Source: Polyangia bacterium (GTDB lineage Bacteria > Myxococcota_A > Polyangia > Nannocystales > Nannocystaceae). From it: DNA of 64,000 nucleotides. How positions within the stretch are numbered: position 1 is the stretch's first letter; each line of letters opens with the position of its first letter. The stretch lies in NCBI GenBank assembly GCA_030429545.1, contig JAUIFF010000007.1, forward strand, positions 186,001-250,000, read 5' to 3'. Under the pieces are notes generated by a model. The model was not told the DNA's origin, made no database searches, and saw nothing but the letters and a program-made list of their open reading frames with translations. A program made the translations under genes and the position numbers. Shown here one piece after another: positions 1 to 10,716 of the stretch.

Positions 1-2085
1 CCACCCCTGGATGTTGCCGACCGCCATGGTCGGGATGTGAGCCTCGTTGCGAATCCGGTCGCTAAACGGCGTCTGAAACATCCGCCCGTAGATCGGTTGG
101 GCCTCGGTGCTCGTCTGCCCGGCTGAAACATCGACGACATCACAACCGTGGGCCTTGAGCATTTTGGCGATCTCAACCGCCTCGTTGCCATCGACCCCGC
201 CCGGTACCCAATCGGTCGCAGAAATCCGGACGAACATCGGCTTGTCCTCGGGCCACGCCGCGCGGGCGGCATCAAACACCTCGAGCGCAAACCGCATGCG
301 ATTTTCCAAGCTCCCGCCGTATTCGTCGGTCCGCGTATTCGACAGGGGCGAGATAAACGACGACAGCAGGTAGCCGTGGGCAAAGTGGAGCTCGACCATG
401 TCAAAGCCTGCCTCTTGGGCCATCTCAACAGCGCGGACAAAGTCGTCGCGCACCGCATCCATGTCGGCCCGGTCCATCGCCTTGGGTACCTGGTTTTGTG
501 GCGTCCAGGGAATCGCCGAGGCCGAAATCACCGGCCAATCGGCCGTTTGCTCGGGCGGTAGCGGCTCGTCCATACCGTCCCACATCAACTTGGTGGCCGC
601 CTTGCGACCGGCGTGGGCGAGTTGCAGCCCGATCTTGGCCTCACTATGTGTATGCACAAAGTTTACGACCCGGCGCCAGGCCGCCACATGCTCGGGTCGG
701 TACATCCCGGCACACCCGGGCGTGATCCGACCCTCGCGCGAAACATCCGTCATCTCGGTCAACACAAGGCCCGCGCCGCCGAGCGCCCGGCTGCCAATAT
801 GCACCAGATGCCAGTCGTCGATCAGTCCGTCCTCGGCCGAGTACTGGCACATCGGCGACACGACCACGCGGTTTTTGAGCTTCATTCCCCGAACTGCAAA
901 CGGGGTAAACATCGGCGGTGGTGCGGGATCGATGTGGGTACAACCATGGTTGTCGGCAAACCACCGATCGTAGCCGGCAATGTACTCGGCGTCGCGCAGG
1001 CGCAGGTTTTGGTAGGTCACCCGCTTGCTGCGGGTCAGCAGGCTCATCACCATCTGTTCGGGGGAAAACTGCTTGTAGCGGCTGATTTCCTCAAACCACG
1101 TGCGACTGACCCGGGCGGCCCGCTGCAACTTGGCAACATCGAGCCAGCGATCTTCGTAGTACTGGGCAAGCGCCGCTTGCAGGCCTTCGGGGGAAGAAAG
1201 CGGGGCCAGCCGCTCGACCAGGCAAATCGCATCTTCCATCGCCAACTTGGTGCCCGAACCGATCGAAAAGTGGGCCGTGTGGGCGGCGTCGCCGATCAAC
1301 ACAAAATTGTTGTAGGACCAACGTTCGCACTTAACCGTACGAAAATTACGCCAAATCGACTTGTTGGTCAGCAGTTTGTGGCCGTCGAGTTCCGGGGCAA
1401 ACAGCTCCTCTAGGTAGGCGACACTCTGTTCGGTCGTTTTTTTGTCGAACCCGGCACGGGCCCAAGTCTCTGAATCGGTTTCGACGATAAATGTGCTGGT
1501 CTTCGAATCAAATGGATATGCATGGACCTGAAACAGGCCATCGGCATTTTCGCGGATAATGAACGTAAACGCCTGTAGCCGCTTGTCGGTCCCCAACCAG
1601 ATAAACTTGGCCTCGTTGATCTCGACCGAGGGTTTGAAGTGCTCGGCAAAGGTCGAGCGGACCAGGCTGTTGATGCCATCGGCTGCAATCACCACATCGG
1701 CGTCGGCAAACTGCGTGGGATCGCTGCACTCGTGGGAAAATTGCATATGCACGCCAACCTCGGCGCAGCGCTCCTGCAAAATCTGCAACAACTGGCGCCG
1801 GGCGAGCCCGCAAAACCCGTGCCCCGAGGAGCGGATCATTTTCCCGGCAAAATGCGTGTCGATGTCGTCCCAATAGGCAAATGCCTCGGTGATCCGGGCA
1901 AAACTCTCCGGGTCGGCGCGCTCTAAGTTGCCGAGGGTTTCATTGGAAAACACCACCCCCCAGCCAAACGTGTCGTTTGGTCGGTTGCGTTCCCACAGCT
2001 TGACCTCATGCTGCGGACAGGCCTTTTTCATCAACAGACTAAAGTAGAGCCCCGCTGGGCCGCCGCCGATCACTGAAAACTTCAC
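1..2085 (-). CDS. Fused FAD monooxygenase / old yellow enzyme (anthraniloyl-CoA or salicylyl-CoA hydroxylase type), 3' end cut off
   Basis: Reading the minus strand from a GTG at 2083-2085 gives one open frame of 695 codons that runs off the window edge. The first ~400 residues are a class A flavoprotein hydroxylase: FAD-binding GGGPAGLY at the start and [17 protein letters not shown] near residue 290. From about residue 400 it becomes an NADH:flavin oxidoreductase ([41 protein letters not shown]). This fusion is known from anthraniloyl-CoA monooxygenase/reductase and bifunctional salicylyl-CoA 5-hydroxylases, which dearomatise or hydroxylate CoA-activated aromatics. Roughly 80 C-terminal residues should lie outside. 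An AAAGGA ribosome site lies about 10 bases before the GTG. The substrate cannot be read from sequence. Confidence 0.88.
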   Translation of the reverse strand, partial: MKFSVIGGGPAGLYFSLLMKKACPQHEVKLWERNRPNDTFGWGVVFSNETLGNLERADPESFARITEAFAYWDDIDTHFAGKMIRSSGHGFCGLARRQLLQILQERCAEVGVHMQFSHECSDPTQFADADVVIAADGINSLVRSTFAEHFKPSVEINEAKFIWLGTDKRLQAFTFIIRENADGLFQVHAYPFDSKTSTFIVETDSETWARAGFDKKTTEQSVAYLEELFAPELDGHKLLTNKSIWRNFRTVKCERWSYNNFVLIGDAAHTAHFSIGSGTKLAMEDAICLVERLAPLSSPEGLQAALAQYYEDRWLDVAKLQRAARVSRTWFEEISRYKQFSPEQMVMSLLTRSKRVTYQNLRLRDAEYIAGYDRWFADNHGCTHIDPAPPPMFTPFAVRGMKLKNRVVVSPMCQYSAEDGLIDDWHLVHIGSRALGGAGLVLTEMTDVSREGRITPGCAGMYRPEHVAAWRRVVNFVHTHSEAKIGLQLAHAGRKAATKLMWDGMDEPLPPEQTADWPVISASAIPWTPQNQVPKAMDRADMDAVRDDFVRAVEMAQEAGFDMVELHFAHGYLLSSFISPLSNTRTDEYGGSLENRMRFALEVFDAARAAWPEDKPMFVRISATDWVPGGVDGNEAVEIAKMLKAHGCDVVDVSAGQTSTEAQPIYGRMFQTPFSDRIRNEAHIPTMAVGNIQGW

Positions 2086-2287
2086 GATGCAACAATCCTT
2101 TGCAGTCCGTGGACGATAGGCCGGTATCCTACCAAGGATGGGAGCAAACGCCCGGCCCGAACACTCACGCGGCGGCATGCTTGCACATGCAGCCGGCCTT
2201 GCACTGCGCTCCCGCTACGCCCGAAAATGGGTGAGTTCTTTCACGGACGCCTCGTGACTACGTACGCGTATTCTCAGCCCGTTGCGC

Positions 2288-4993
2288 ATGCAATTCCACG
2301 ACCGTCTGCTGCTGCTCGCGTTCACCCTTTCGGGGGCAGCTGGGCTCGGCTACGAACTGGTCTGGACCCGCCTGCTCAGCCTGGCCCTCGGCAGTGAGAG
2401 CCTCGGCCTGTTGGCGACCCTTGGCGGTTTTTTTGGGGGCATGGCGATCGGTTCTGCGGTCCTCCACCACCGGGTTGAACGGGCCTTAGACCCGGTGCGG
2501 GCATTTGTCCTGCTCGAGCTTACCGCCGCCGGTTTTGCCCTGGTCTCGCCGTATCTCTTGTACGCCCTGAGCGAGGCCTTGCCGCAACTTCTGGGTCCGA
2601 CACCACCCGGCGGACTCTTACTCGCGATCGCCACCTTGGCGCTGCTGCCCGGCACATTTTGCCTGGGCGCGACCTTACCCGCGCTTGTGGCCGCCTACCG
2701 ACGCACCCGCGCCGACCAGGTCCCCCGCGGACTTTCGCGGCTATACGCAGTCAATACTGTAGGTGCAACAATCGGCACACTCGCTGCGGTGTACGTGCTG
2801 ATGCCCACGCTCGGCCTCGCAAGCACAGCATCGGCGTTTGCCCTGTGTGGGGCGGCCGCGGGTGCACTTGCCCTGCGATGGTCCAAACAACACCCCGAGC
2901 TACGCGAGCTACCCGTCGCCACCACCGAGCCGCAACCGCTCGACTGCTCGCGCGACCCCGACCCGGACCTCCTGCGTGAGGGCTGGCTGCTGTATACGGT
3001 TGCAGGTACAACCGGTTTGCTCGGCGTCGGCCTCGAAGTCGTCGGCGTCACCGTGCTTTCGCAAAACTTTGAAAACACGATCTACACATTCGCCAATACT
3101 CTGGCTGTCTACCTCGTGGGCACAGCCTGCGGGGCAGCGCTGTTTGGACGAATCTCGGCAAAGATCGGCCGCGGGCGCCCCGGCACGTTGCTGGTTTGCC
3201 TCCTCGCCTTACTTGCACTTGCAACTATTTTGGCTGCCATCGCCCTGCGCCACAGCCCGGCGATCATCGCCGTGGTCCACCCCGAGGCAGGTGGGTCGCT
3301 GGCGACCGGCATCGCCGGAGAAATGCTCGCCACACTTGCGGTATTTGGCCTGCCAACCCTGCTCATGGGCGCCCTGTTTAGCCATGTGATCGGGCTTTTG
3401 AGCCTGCGTGACGGCGCCGGTCGGGCCTACGCAATCAACACCCTAGGCGGGGCATTGGCACCGGCGGTATGTGGGGTATGGGCGATCGACGCGCTCGGCT
3501 ATGCCGACAGTATCTACGCCCTCGCCTACGCCTACCTCCTTATTTTTGTTGCGTGTGCATGGATGCGGCGATTTTCGCCGGTCATGATCGGCGGGGGCGT
3601 GATCGCGGTGGTGGCGGCCACCGCCCTCGGCCCCCGATCCCTCGCGCTTGTGCAACCTGGCAAGCACTGGCAGCAACTGTCCCAGGTCGAGTCGCGTGCG
3701 GGGGTTGTCACGGTCAGCGAGTTTACCGGTCCACGGCCCGAGGGCGCCCCGGTGTTGCGCCGGCTTCAGGTTGGCCATCAGTTTCGCATGGGCGGGGCCC
3801 TGAGTTTTGGTGAGCGGCGCATGGGTCACCTCAGCGTCTTGCTGCGACCCAACCCCAGCTCCGTGCTCGTGCTCGGTGTGGGCACCGGGGCGACGGCTGG
3901 GGCCGCATTACAACTCGCAGGTCCCAAGGTGCAGCTCGATGCCGTCGAGCTGGTCCCGGCTGTGGTCGATGCCCTCCCCCTGTTTTCTGAGGTCAACCAC
4001 CAGCTCCATACGGCCGCGGGTGCGCAGGTCCACATTGCCGATGCCCGTCGGTTTGTATCTGCATCAAATACCGAGCGCGACCTCATCATCGCCGACCTGT
4101 TTCACCCGGCCCGCGATGGTGCCGGCTCGCTCTACGCCCGCGAGCACTTCGAAGCGATTCGCGCCCACCTGCGTCCCGGCGGCGTGTTTGTCCAGTGGCT
4201 GCCGCTACACCAGCTCTCGCCGCAGGACCTCAAAACAATTGTACGTACATTCTTATCAGCGTTCGCCGAAGCCCACGCATTTTTGGGGCTGTACAACGCC
4301 CGGACCCCCAGCCTTGCGCTCGTCGGGGTGGCGAGCGACGGGACAAAACCGGGCCTTTCCCTTGAGCTCGCCCAGCTCAACGCCATGGTCCAACAACCGG
4401 GTATGACGATCGTTGAGGTCCGCGACCTGCTCGCCTCGTATTTCCTCGACTACGAAGGCCTTGCCGAGTTCGCCGGGGCGGGGCCACTACACACCGATCT
4501 CGAGCCGCGGATCACATTTGATGCCCCACACACCGCCTACGCCGACAACCGTCACCTCGGCGCGCAAAACCTCGCCGACCTTGTGCGTGTGCGCCGGGCC
4601 TTCCCGCGGCAGCTCATCGCTGGCAGTGACACCGAGGCTATCAAATCGTTGCAAGCGCAAGTTCATGCCTACGCAGCTGCGCTTAGCTCCTATCTCTTGA
4701 GTCAGATCGAAGTCTCGAAAACCACGCCACCCGATCCAACTGTCGCCAAGGACCTGCTGCTCGAGGCCTATCGCCACGACCCCGAGTTCCCGGCTGCGCG
4801 CGGGGCACTTTATCGACTGGCCGCCTCGCACCCCGAACTCGCCGTCGACATCTTTGAGCCGATGCTCGCTCGCACGCCGCGAGATACCCGCTTGCTGCAA
4901 ACCTACCTCGTCCACTTGCAGACACACGCAACCCCCGAACAGGCGGCAGCGTTTATCGCTCGGATCGAGGCCAACGCGCCAGCGCCTCAGTAG
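2288..4993 (+). CDS. MFS-like membrane domain fused to spermidine synthase-like methyltransferase fold
   Basis: A ~900-residue protein. Residues ~5-470 are strongly hydrophobic, with about twelve membrane segments and an N-terminal GAAGLGYELVWTRLLSL motif typical of the fused MFS/spermidine synthase family. Residues ~500-720 carry a Rossmann methyltransferase/aminopropyltransferase fold: VLVLGVGTGATAG, DAVELVPAVVDAL (acidic ribose-binding turn), then DARRF and LRPGGVFVQWLPLHQL. The C-terminal ~120 residues are helical and TPR-like. True polyamine synthesis is not established for these fusions; some are simply membrane proteins of unknown substrate. TTG at 2282 is an alternative start; the ATG six bases later is preferred. 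The gene is divergent from the flavoprotein gene, with a shared ~200-bp spacer. Confidence 0.8.
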   Translation: MQFHDRLLLLAFTLSGAAGLGYELVWTRLLSLALGSESLGLLATLGGFFGGMAIGSAVLHHRVERALDPVRAFVLLELTAAGFALVSPYLLYALSEALPQLLGPTPPGGLLLAIATLALLPGTFCLGATLPALVAAYRRTRADQVPRGLSRLYAVNTVGATIGTLAAVYVLMPTLGLASTASAFALCGAAAGALALRWSKQHPELRELPVATTEPQPLDCSRDPDPDLLREGWLLYTVAGTTGLLGVGLEVVGVTVLSQNFENTIYTFANTLAVYLVGTACGAALFGRISAKIGRGRPGTLLVCLLALLALATILAAIALRHSPAIIAVVHPEAGGSLATGIAGEMLATLAVFGLPTLLMGALFSHVIGLLSLRDGAGRAYAINTLGGALAPAVCGVWAIDALGYADSIYALAYAYLLIFVACAWMRRFSPVMIGGGVIAVVAATALGPRSLALVQPGKHWQQLSQVESRAGVVTVSEFTGPRPEGAPVLRRLQVGHQFRMGGALSFGERRMGHLSVLLRPNPSSVLVLGVGTGATAGAALQLAGPKVQLDAVELVPAVVDALPLFSEVNHQLHTAAGAQVHIADARRFVSASNTERDLIIADLFHPARDGAGSLYAREHFEAIRAHLRPGGVFVQWLPLHQLSPQDLKTIVRTFLSAFAEAHAFLGLYNARTPSLALVGVASDGTKPGLSLELAQLNAMVQQPGMTIVEVRDLLASYFLDYEGLAEFAGAGPLHTDLEPRITFDAPHTAYADNRHLGAQNLADLVRVRRAFPRQLIAGSDTEAIKSLQAQVHAYAAALSSYLLSQIEVSKTTPPDPTVAKDLLLEAYRHDPEFPAARGALYRLAASHPELAVDIFEPMLARTPRDTRLLQTYLVHLQTHATPEQAAAFIARIEANAPAPQ

Positions 4994-5102
4994 CCACTCC
5001 AGGCAAAATTATCGCCGCAGCATGCCCTGTTTGGCTTGTCGCGCATGCTGTTGCACGCGACATCCGACACGAAACACGCCAACCGTGGTATGAAGCGCCG
5101 AG

Positions 5103-5663
5103 ATGGTTGACGACTTTGAGCTCCTCAAACGCTGGGCCGCCGGAGATAAGGCCGCGGGCGGGCAGCTATACGATCGCCATGTCAGCAAGGTCCAACGGTT
5201 TTTCCGCAACCGCGTGCAGGACGGGGTTGACGACCTTGTACAAGCAACATTTTTGGCCTCGCTCGAGGCCTCCGACCGCTTCCGCGGCGATTCCAAGTTT
5301 ACGACCTACCTCTACTCGATCGCCCGCTTTAAGCTGCTCGAGCACATGCGGCGCCGCCGGTCGAAACACGACGTGATCGACCCCCTCGTGGTCAGCGTAA
5401 TGGACTGCGGCCACTCGCCCACAAGCGTCATTGTCCGCAACGAACGCGAGCAGATTCTCCAGGCCGCCATGTGCCGGTTGCCAATCGACATGCAAATCGC
5501 GCTCGAGCTCTACTACTGGGAAGGTGTCACCGCCCGCGAGCTCGCCGAAATCTTGAGTTTGCCCGAGGGGACTGTACGCACCCGTTTGCGCCGGGCACGT
5601 CAACAACTGCGCAAGTATGTCGAGGCCGCCGGTGTCCGTGGCGTGTTGCCTGGCCAGACCTGA
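5103..5663 (+). CDS. ECF-type RNA polymerase sigma factor
   Basis: A 186-residue sigma-70 family protein with only regions 2 and 4. Region 2 spans ~20-95 (VDDLVQATFLASLEASDRF, then TTYLYSIARFKLLEHMRRRR, the -10 recognition helix). Region 4 spans ~125-180 (MQIALELYYWEGVTARELAEIL, LPEGTVRTRLRRARQQLRKY, the -35 helix-turn-helix). It converges with the Ser/Thr kinase gene, with 58 bases between the stop codons, suggesting that the pair forms one signalling unit. No anti-sigma factor with a zinc motif is adjacent, so control by phosphorylation from the neighbouring kinase is possible (inference). Confidence 0.9.
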   Translation: MVDDFELLKRWAAGDKAAGGQLYDRHVSKVQRFFRNRVQDGVDDLVQATFLASLEASDRFRGDSKFTTYLYSIARFKLLEHMRRRRSKHDVIDPLVVSVMDCGHSPTSVIVRNEREQILQAAMCRLPIDMQIALELYYWEGVTARELAEILSLPEGTVRTRLRRARQQLRKYVEAAGVRGVLPGQT

Positions 5664-5721
5664 GCTTCGCGGCGATAACCATGTACACACATCTACTTTA
5701 CGGGTAGGTGACCCGACCCGC

Positions 5722-8643
5722 CTATTCGGCATTGTCGGCACGGGCCTGCAACCAGGCTTCAACCTGGGCGAGCTCGACCAAGTAGCGCCCGCGCAAGTCT
5801 GAAAACTCGCGCGCAGCGGCCCGTGCCAACCCCACGGCGACAAACCGTGATTCATCGTCCCCCTCGGCCCAGCGGGCACGTGCAAGGGCAAAGCGGATCC
5901 GCGGCAACAGGCCTCGGGGCGCCGCTTTCTCGTGCTCCTGGGCCTGCTGTAGCGCCGCTAGCAACGGCTTGACCGCTTTGAACGGCGAGCGCCCTGAAAG
6001 CCGAAGTTCGCCCTGCCCCGTGAGTCCCCGAATCTTGAGCCACATCCCCGCCTGGGCAGCCTCCTCGGTACCCGGGCTGTGGTCGGCCAGCACCCGCAGT
6101 CCGGCCTCAAAGTTGCGTTTGGCCCGTTTGCCGCGACCCCGGCGATGGTTGAGCTCGCCCTGGAGAATCTCAACCTCCGCGAGCAACAGCGACTGGGCGG
6201 TGCGCTTGCGGGCGCGCAGCAGGTAGCCGGCAGCCTTTCGATACTCGCGCCTGGCCATGGCAACCTCTGCCAGGCGAAACTGTATATGCAACCTTCGGCT
6301 ATCGCCCGGATCGAGCAACTCACGGTAGATCCGCTCCGCTCGCTGATAGGTCGAAACCGCGGCCCGGGTGTCGCCGAGCTCGGCGTGAACACTGCCGAGC
6401 CGCGCCAGCAGCTGGGCGACATCGTGGGACTGGTCACCGGTCTGGCCGCGGGCAACCTCGAGCGCCCGGGTGTAGTGCTCAACTGCTTTTTCGAGCTCCC
6501 CCTCCCGCTCCAATTCTTCACTGAGGCTACGCAGCGAGCCGGTCACACTAAACTCGTCGGGGCTGCGCACCTTACCTCGTGTATATGCACGCTCAAACTC
6601 CTCCTGCACCGACACATCGCTGGGCTCGGTCTTCTCGTCGACATAGAGGAGGTTTGAAAGGCTCTCGAGCAGCTCCTGGTGGGCGAGGGCTTGCATGTCA
6701 CTGCGCCGGAGAATCGCCTCTGCGTGGCGAACGTGACGCATCGCCTGCTCCCGCCGCGCCTGGTCGATCCCCACCAGTTTGAGGTACTTGGCCATCGCCC
6801 GGGCCGAGATCGTGTCGTGGCGCACCTCCTCGGCCAGCCACAGGGCCTCGGTCAGCGCCCGCTCGGCTGCGAGCAGGTCTTCGCCGGCGTTTAACTCGAG
6901 CAGACCACGCTCGTACTCGGCCTCGGCCAGCAACGGCCGATACCCGAGCTCTCGCACCTCCCCCATCACCACCTCAAGGGTGTTGCGAGCCTCGGCAAAC
7001 AGTTTGCCTGCGGTCAAACTGCGAACCCTGTCGAGCTCGGCCCGCAGGCCCTGGGCGACTGCCTTGACCTCCGCACTCTCGGGCGGCAGCAACCGCATAC
7101 TGCTCGACTGAAGTTGCTTGAGGTCGGCGCAATCGCTCACCGGCGGCAGCGAAGCCACCGCATCGGATGCATCAGCAACCATTTTGGTTTGGGCATCGGC
7201 CAGCACCGCCAACAGCGTGTCGAGCTGGCCACGTCGGCGCTGCAAACATTGTAGCTGCAAGTTATAAACCGTTCGGGTTTGCTCGCGTCGCACGTTGGTG
7301 GCCTCGCAGGCCTCGCGATGAATCGCCACCCACTGGTCGGTAAATGCTTGAATCCCCAGCGAAACCGCGGGCCAGGCCGTCTGTGCGACCTCACCGTCGG
7401 CCTGGGTCATGGCCGCCAACACCCGCCCCTGGCGCACCGCGTTCCACATACGTGCGCCCTCAGCTTCGCTACCGCTGCATAGCTCCGAGCGGGCCGCCCA
7501 CGAGGTCACGGCGCCATACCCCACAACCGAAGCGACAAGTACGGCCGCCATCGTAATCAGGTACCAGCGCCTGCGTGTGCGAGTCCGGATCCGTCCGAGC
7601 TCGACCAACAACGCCGCCATCGACGGCCAGCGTTCAACCGGATGGGGCTGCAAGCCGCGGTGAAGGGCACGGCGTAGCCACTTGGGCACCTTGTTGCGCT
7701 CACGCGGCCACTCGCGGACCTGCCCCGTCTGTTTGGCAAACGCCAACACGGCGCGGTTGTCCTCGTCAAACGGACGCTCTCCGGCGAGAGCTTCGTACAG
7801 GGCGACACAAAAACTAAACTGGTCGCTGCGGGCATCGGCGGCCTGGCGCATATGTTGCTCAGGGGACATATAGGCCGGGGTCCCCAACACGGTGCCACTA
7901 CGGGTGAGCCGGCTGGCAAACGCACTCGAACTTGCAGCTGCATGTGGTTCGGACGACTGCGCCAGAGCAAACGGATCGAGTTCGGGGCTCGAGGGCTCGG
8001 CGTCGTCGACCTCGTGGGACCTGGCCAGGCCAAAGTCCAACACCCGGACCCGGCCATCGTCGCCGATCAGCACGTTTTCAGGCTTGAAGTCGCGGTGCAC
8101 CAGCCCGGCGTCGTGGGCCGCCGCCAACCCCCGGCCGGCCTCGACAAACACGCGGACAACTTCCCACCACGTTCGCGGTTTTTTGCGGCACCAGGTGCGC
8201 AGGGTTTGCCCCTCGACAAACTCCATCACCACAAACAGCTGGCCCTCGTAAAACCCGACCTCGTAGACCTGCACGACATTGGGATGCGACAGCCGGGCCA
8301 TGGCCTGGGCTTCGCGTTGCATCCGGCGGTGACCGTCTTCGCCGGCGTCGGTCCGGCGCAACAGCTTGACGGCAACCTTGCGGTCGAGCTCCTTGTCGTA
8401 GGCCGAATACACGACCCCCATACCGCCCTCGCCAAGTTTGTCCAAAACGACAAAGCGACCGACCTGGGTCGTGTCGGACTCGCCAAACAACCGCTGTTTG
8501 ACCATGCTTTGGGCCAGGCGGTCGGCCCCGTCGTCGTCGGCGGGCTTGGGCGGACCCTGGTCAAAAAACGCTTCGCGAAACCACACAAGCCCGGAGCTGT
8601 GATGCTCTTCGGAAGCTTGAGATTGTTCGCGGGGGAGGGCCAT
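5722..8643 (-). CDS. Transmembrane Ser/Thr protein kinase with TPR domain
   Basis: A 973-residue Hanks-type kinase. The kinase domain (about 64-335) has the Gly loop KLGEGGMGVVYSAYD, the lysine in KVAVKLLRR, the HRD loop LVHRDFKPENVL, the DFG motif VLDFGLAR and the activation segment GTPAYMSPEQ, so it should be active. A single membrane helix (WYLITMAAVLVASVVGYG) follows at ~360-380. The remaining ~550 residues are helical and TPR-like. The topology fits a cytoplasmic kinase with an extracytoplasmic TPR sensor, common in myxobacteria. It sits tail-to-tail with the ECF sigma gene. Three TGYANNTRCA sites inside it are read as rare codons such as AGG and ATA. Confidence 0.9.
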   Translation of the reverse strand: MALPREQSQASEEHHSSGLVWFREAFFDQGPPKPADDDGADRLAQSMVKQRLFGESDTTQVGRFVVLDKLGEGGMGVVYSAYDKELDRKVAVKLLRRTDAGEDGHRRMQREAQAMARLSHPNVVQVYEVGFYEGQLFVVMEFVEGQTLRTWCRKKPRTWWEVVRVFVEAGRGLAAAHDAGLVHRDFKPENVLIGDDGRVRVLDFGLARSHEVDDAEPSSPELDPFALAQSSEPHAAASSSAFASRLTRSGTVLGTPAYMSPEQHMRQAADARSDQFSFCVALYEALAGERPFDEDNRAVLAFAKQTGQVREWPRERNKVPKWLRRALHRGLQPHPVERWPSMAALLVELGRIRTRTRRRWYLITMAAVLVASVVGYGAVTSWAARSELCSGSEAEGARMWNAVRQGRVLAAMTQADGEVAQTAWPAVSLGIQAFTDQWVAIHREACEATNVRREQTRTVYNLQLQCLQRRRGQLDTLLAVLADAQTKMVADASDAVASLPPVSDCADLKQLQSSSMRLLPPESAEVKAVAQGLRAELDRVRSLTAGKLFAEARNTLEVVMGEVRELGYRPLLAEAEYERGLLELNAGEDLLAAERALTEALWLAEEVRHDTISARAMAKYLKLVGIDQARREQAMRHVRHAEAILRRSDMQALAHQELLESLSNLLYVDEKTEPSDVSVQEEFERAYTRGKVRSPDEFSVTGSLRSLSEELEREGELEKAVEHYTRALEVARGQTGDQSHDVAQLLARLGSVHAELGDTRAAVSTYQRAERIYRELLDPGDSRRLHIQFRLAEVAMARREYRKAAGYLLRARKRTAQSLLLAEVEILQGELNHRRGRGKRAKRNFEAGLRVLADHSPGTEEAAQAGMWLKIRGLTGQGELRLSGRSPFKAVKPLLAALQQAQEHEKAAPRGLLPRIRFALARARWAEGDDESRFVAVGLARAAAREFSDLRGRYLVELAQVEAWLQARADNAE

Positions 8644-8849
8644 CGCGGCGACCTATACCGTGCACAAGCGAGGCGATACGGTCTAGTGTCTCCTCGAGAC
8701 CCCGATTGTCGCCCCGGTCCAAGTTCAACGTATCAAACTCGAGCGACAAGTTTGTAAATGCACGTGAAATTTGACCGGTGCCGGCGAAACATGCGCACCA
8801 AATCTGCACACGCAATTTCCGCGTGTCGACCGTACTTGGTTGTTTTTAC

Positions 8850-10640
8850 TCAGCGTTTGAGCGCCGACTTGACGTAGGCCCAGCGCGACTGGGCCAGGTG
8901 TTTGACCAGCTGCCACGAGTTGTTCTTGGTTTGCCCGCGCAACTGTTGCTCGCGGAACATCTGCGCCGCCTTGGTTCGCTGCAACTTGCCACTGGATGTC
9001 TTGGGCAATGTCCCCGGGGGCAGCAACAAAATTTCATCGAGGCGCAGCGACAGCGACTCTAAAACCTTGGCCAAAATCTCGCCGCGGATCCGTGCCGATT
9101 GTTCCTCGGGAGCCCGCGACTCGACGGCCAAGACCACGCGCTCGCGCCCGGCCTCGCGATCGTGAATCGGGAACGCAATCGCGTTGCCCTTGCGCACGCC
9201 CTCGATCTGGTAGGCCTGCCACTCGATATCCTGCGGGTAGAAGTTGCGGCCGTTGACGATGATGAGTTCCTTGCTGCGGCCACAAACAAACAGGTTGCCA
9301 TCGACCGTGTAGCCCAGGTCGCCGGTCACAAGCCAACCGTCGACAAACGCCTTCTTGCTGTTCTCCTCGTCCTCAAAGTACCCGCGCATGATCGACGGGC
9401 CCTTGAGACGGATGTGCCCAACTTCGCGGTCGCCGAGGGTGTTTTCCTCGTCATCGACGATCTTGAGTTCGTGCTCGGGGAACGTACTGCCGCAGTTAAC
9501 AACCTTGATAATGCCCTCACCGCTGGCGACCTGCTCCGGGGTTGCCGGTTTGGCCTCGCGCGCGGTCAGGGACTCGGCATCGACGACATCGGCCTGCAGG
9601 TCGTCGCCGAGGCCAACAAATGTAATTGCAAGGGAATGCTCGGCCATCCCGTAGCACGGCAAGAACGCGGTCGACTTAAACCCGTAGGGGGCGTAGTAGT
9701 CGGCAAACTTGCGCAGGGTGTCGTATTGGATAGGTTCGGCACCACAGCCGGCAACCACCACCGACGACAGGTCGATGCCCTCGATCTCCTTGGGCTTGAC
9801 CCGCTGGGTCGCCAACCCATAGGCAAAGTTGGGGGCAAACGTGATGTTGCCGCGAACTTCGGACAGCTGTTGCAACCACACCGCCGGGCGCTTGAGGAAC
9901 ATCAGCGGCGAAATAAAGCGGACGTGGGCGGCCCCGTTGACGATCGGTGCAAATACAAACCCGATAAGGCCCATGTCGTGAAACAGCGGCAGCCAGCTGA
10001 CACCACAGCTGTTTTCAGTAATCGAGATCCCACCTGTGGCCCCGCCGATGGCCGAGACATTGGCGATCAGGTTGGCGTGGGTCAGGGTGACGCCCTTGGG
10101 CCGCGAGGTGCTGCCCGAGGTGAACTGCAAAAACGCGATGTCGTCGGGCTTGACCTCGACGGGCCGCATCTCGGCATTTTCGGGGAACGGCTCGACCAAC
10201 TTGCTGAGTACTTCGATCGCCTGCAACGCGGGTAGTTGGCTGAGAAGCTTGCCCAAGATCGGTTTGACGCGGCCGTCGGTCAACACCAACTTGCACCCGG
10301 ACTTGCGCAGGATATGGGTGGTGTTGTCGATATAGGCATCGAGCTTGCCAATGTTCATCGGCGGGTACACGGGCACCGGCACCACCCCGGCGAGCATGGT
10401 CCCCCAAATCGCGTCGACGAACTGCGGTGAGTCGGGGATGATGAGTCCAACCCGATCGCCGTGGCGAAGCCCGCGTTCTTGCAGGGCAGCGGCCACCCGC
10501 CGAGCGCGGCGAAACAGCGCACCATAGGTGACTTCGACAATCGGCTGCTTGCGGTCGATCAGGTGCGAGTAACGCTTGTCCTCGACATCGGCGACCAACT
10601 CGAGAGCTTCGACAAGGGTTTTGGGGCGTGGTTTGCTCAT
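8850..10640 (-). CDS. Fatty acyl-AMP ligase (acyl-ACP synthetase)
   Basis: A 596-residue adenylate-forming enzyme: P-loop SGSTSRPKG (175-183), SWLPLFHDMGLIG (215-227, characteristic of the FAAL subfamily), TFAPNFAYGLA, motif GWLVTGDLGY, and LPKTSSGKLQR near the C-terminus with the catalytic Lys at ~552. FAALs activate a free fatty acid as acyl-AMP and pass it to an ACP rather than to CoA. The last gene of the operon, it probably loads one of the two co-encoded ACPs. A homologous ligase belongs to the Caulobacter ceramide locus, where it supplies the N-acyl chain. A GGAG ribosome site precedes the ATG. Confidence 0.9.
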   Translation of the reverse strand: MSKPRPKTLVEALELVADVEDKRYSHLIDRKQPIVEVTYGALFRRARRVAAALQERGLRHGDRVGLIIPDSPQFVDAIWGTMLAGVVPVPVYPPMNIGKLDAYIDNTTHILRKSGCKLVLTDGRVKPILGKLLSQLPALQAIEVLSKLVEPFPENAEMRPVEVKPDDIAFLQFTSGSTSRPKGVTLTHANLIANVSAIGGATGGISITENSCGVSWLPLFHDMGLIGFVFAPIVNGAAHVRFISPLMFLKRPAVWLQQLSEVRGNITFAPNFAYGLATQRVKPKEIEGIDLSSVVVAGCGAEPIQYDTLRKFADYYAPYGFKSTAFLPCYGMAEHSLAITFVGLGDDLQADVVDAESLTAREAKPATPEQVASGEGIIKVVNCGSTFPEHELKIVDDEENTLGDREVGHIRLKGPSIMRGYFEDEENSKKAFVDGWLVTGDLGYTVDGNLFVCGRSKELIIVNGRNFYPQDIEWQAYQIEGVRKGNAIAFPIHDREAGRERVVLAVESRAPEEQSARIRGEILAKVLESLSLRLDEILLLPPGTLPKTSSGKLQRTKAAQMFREQQLRGQTKNNSWQLVKHLAQSRWAYVKSALKR

Positions 10641-10716
10641 AGGTTCTCCAAAGTTGCTCGTACACCTAATCTCGGTGCATGCTCAAATAAATATGCGCGG
10701 TGCGGCTGACCTAGGC

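Noticed and set aside
9099-10235. A 378-codon plus-strand frame opposite the FAAL gene
   Set aside because: Antisense to a gene with complete adenylation motifs; no domain of its own.
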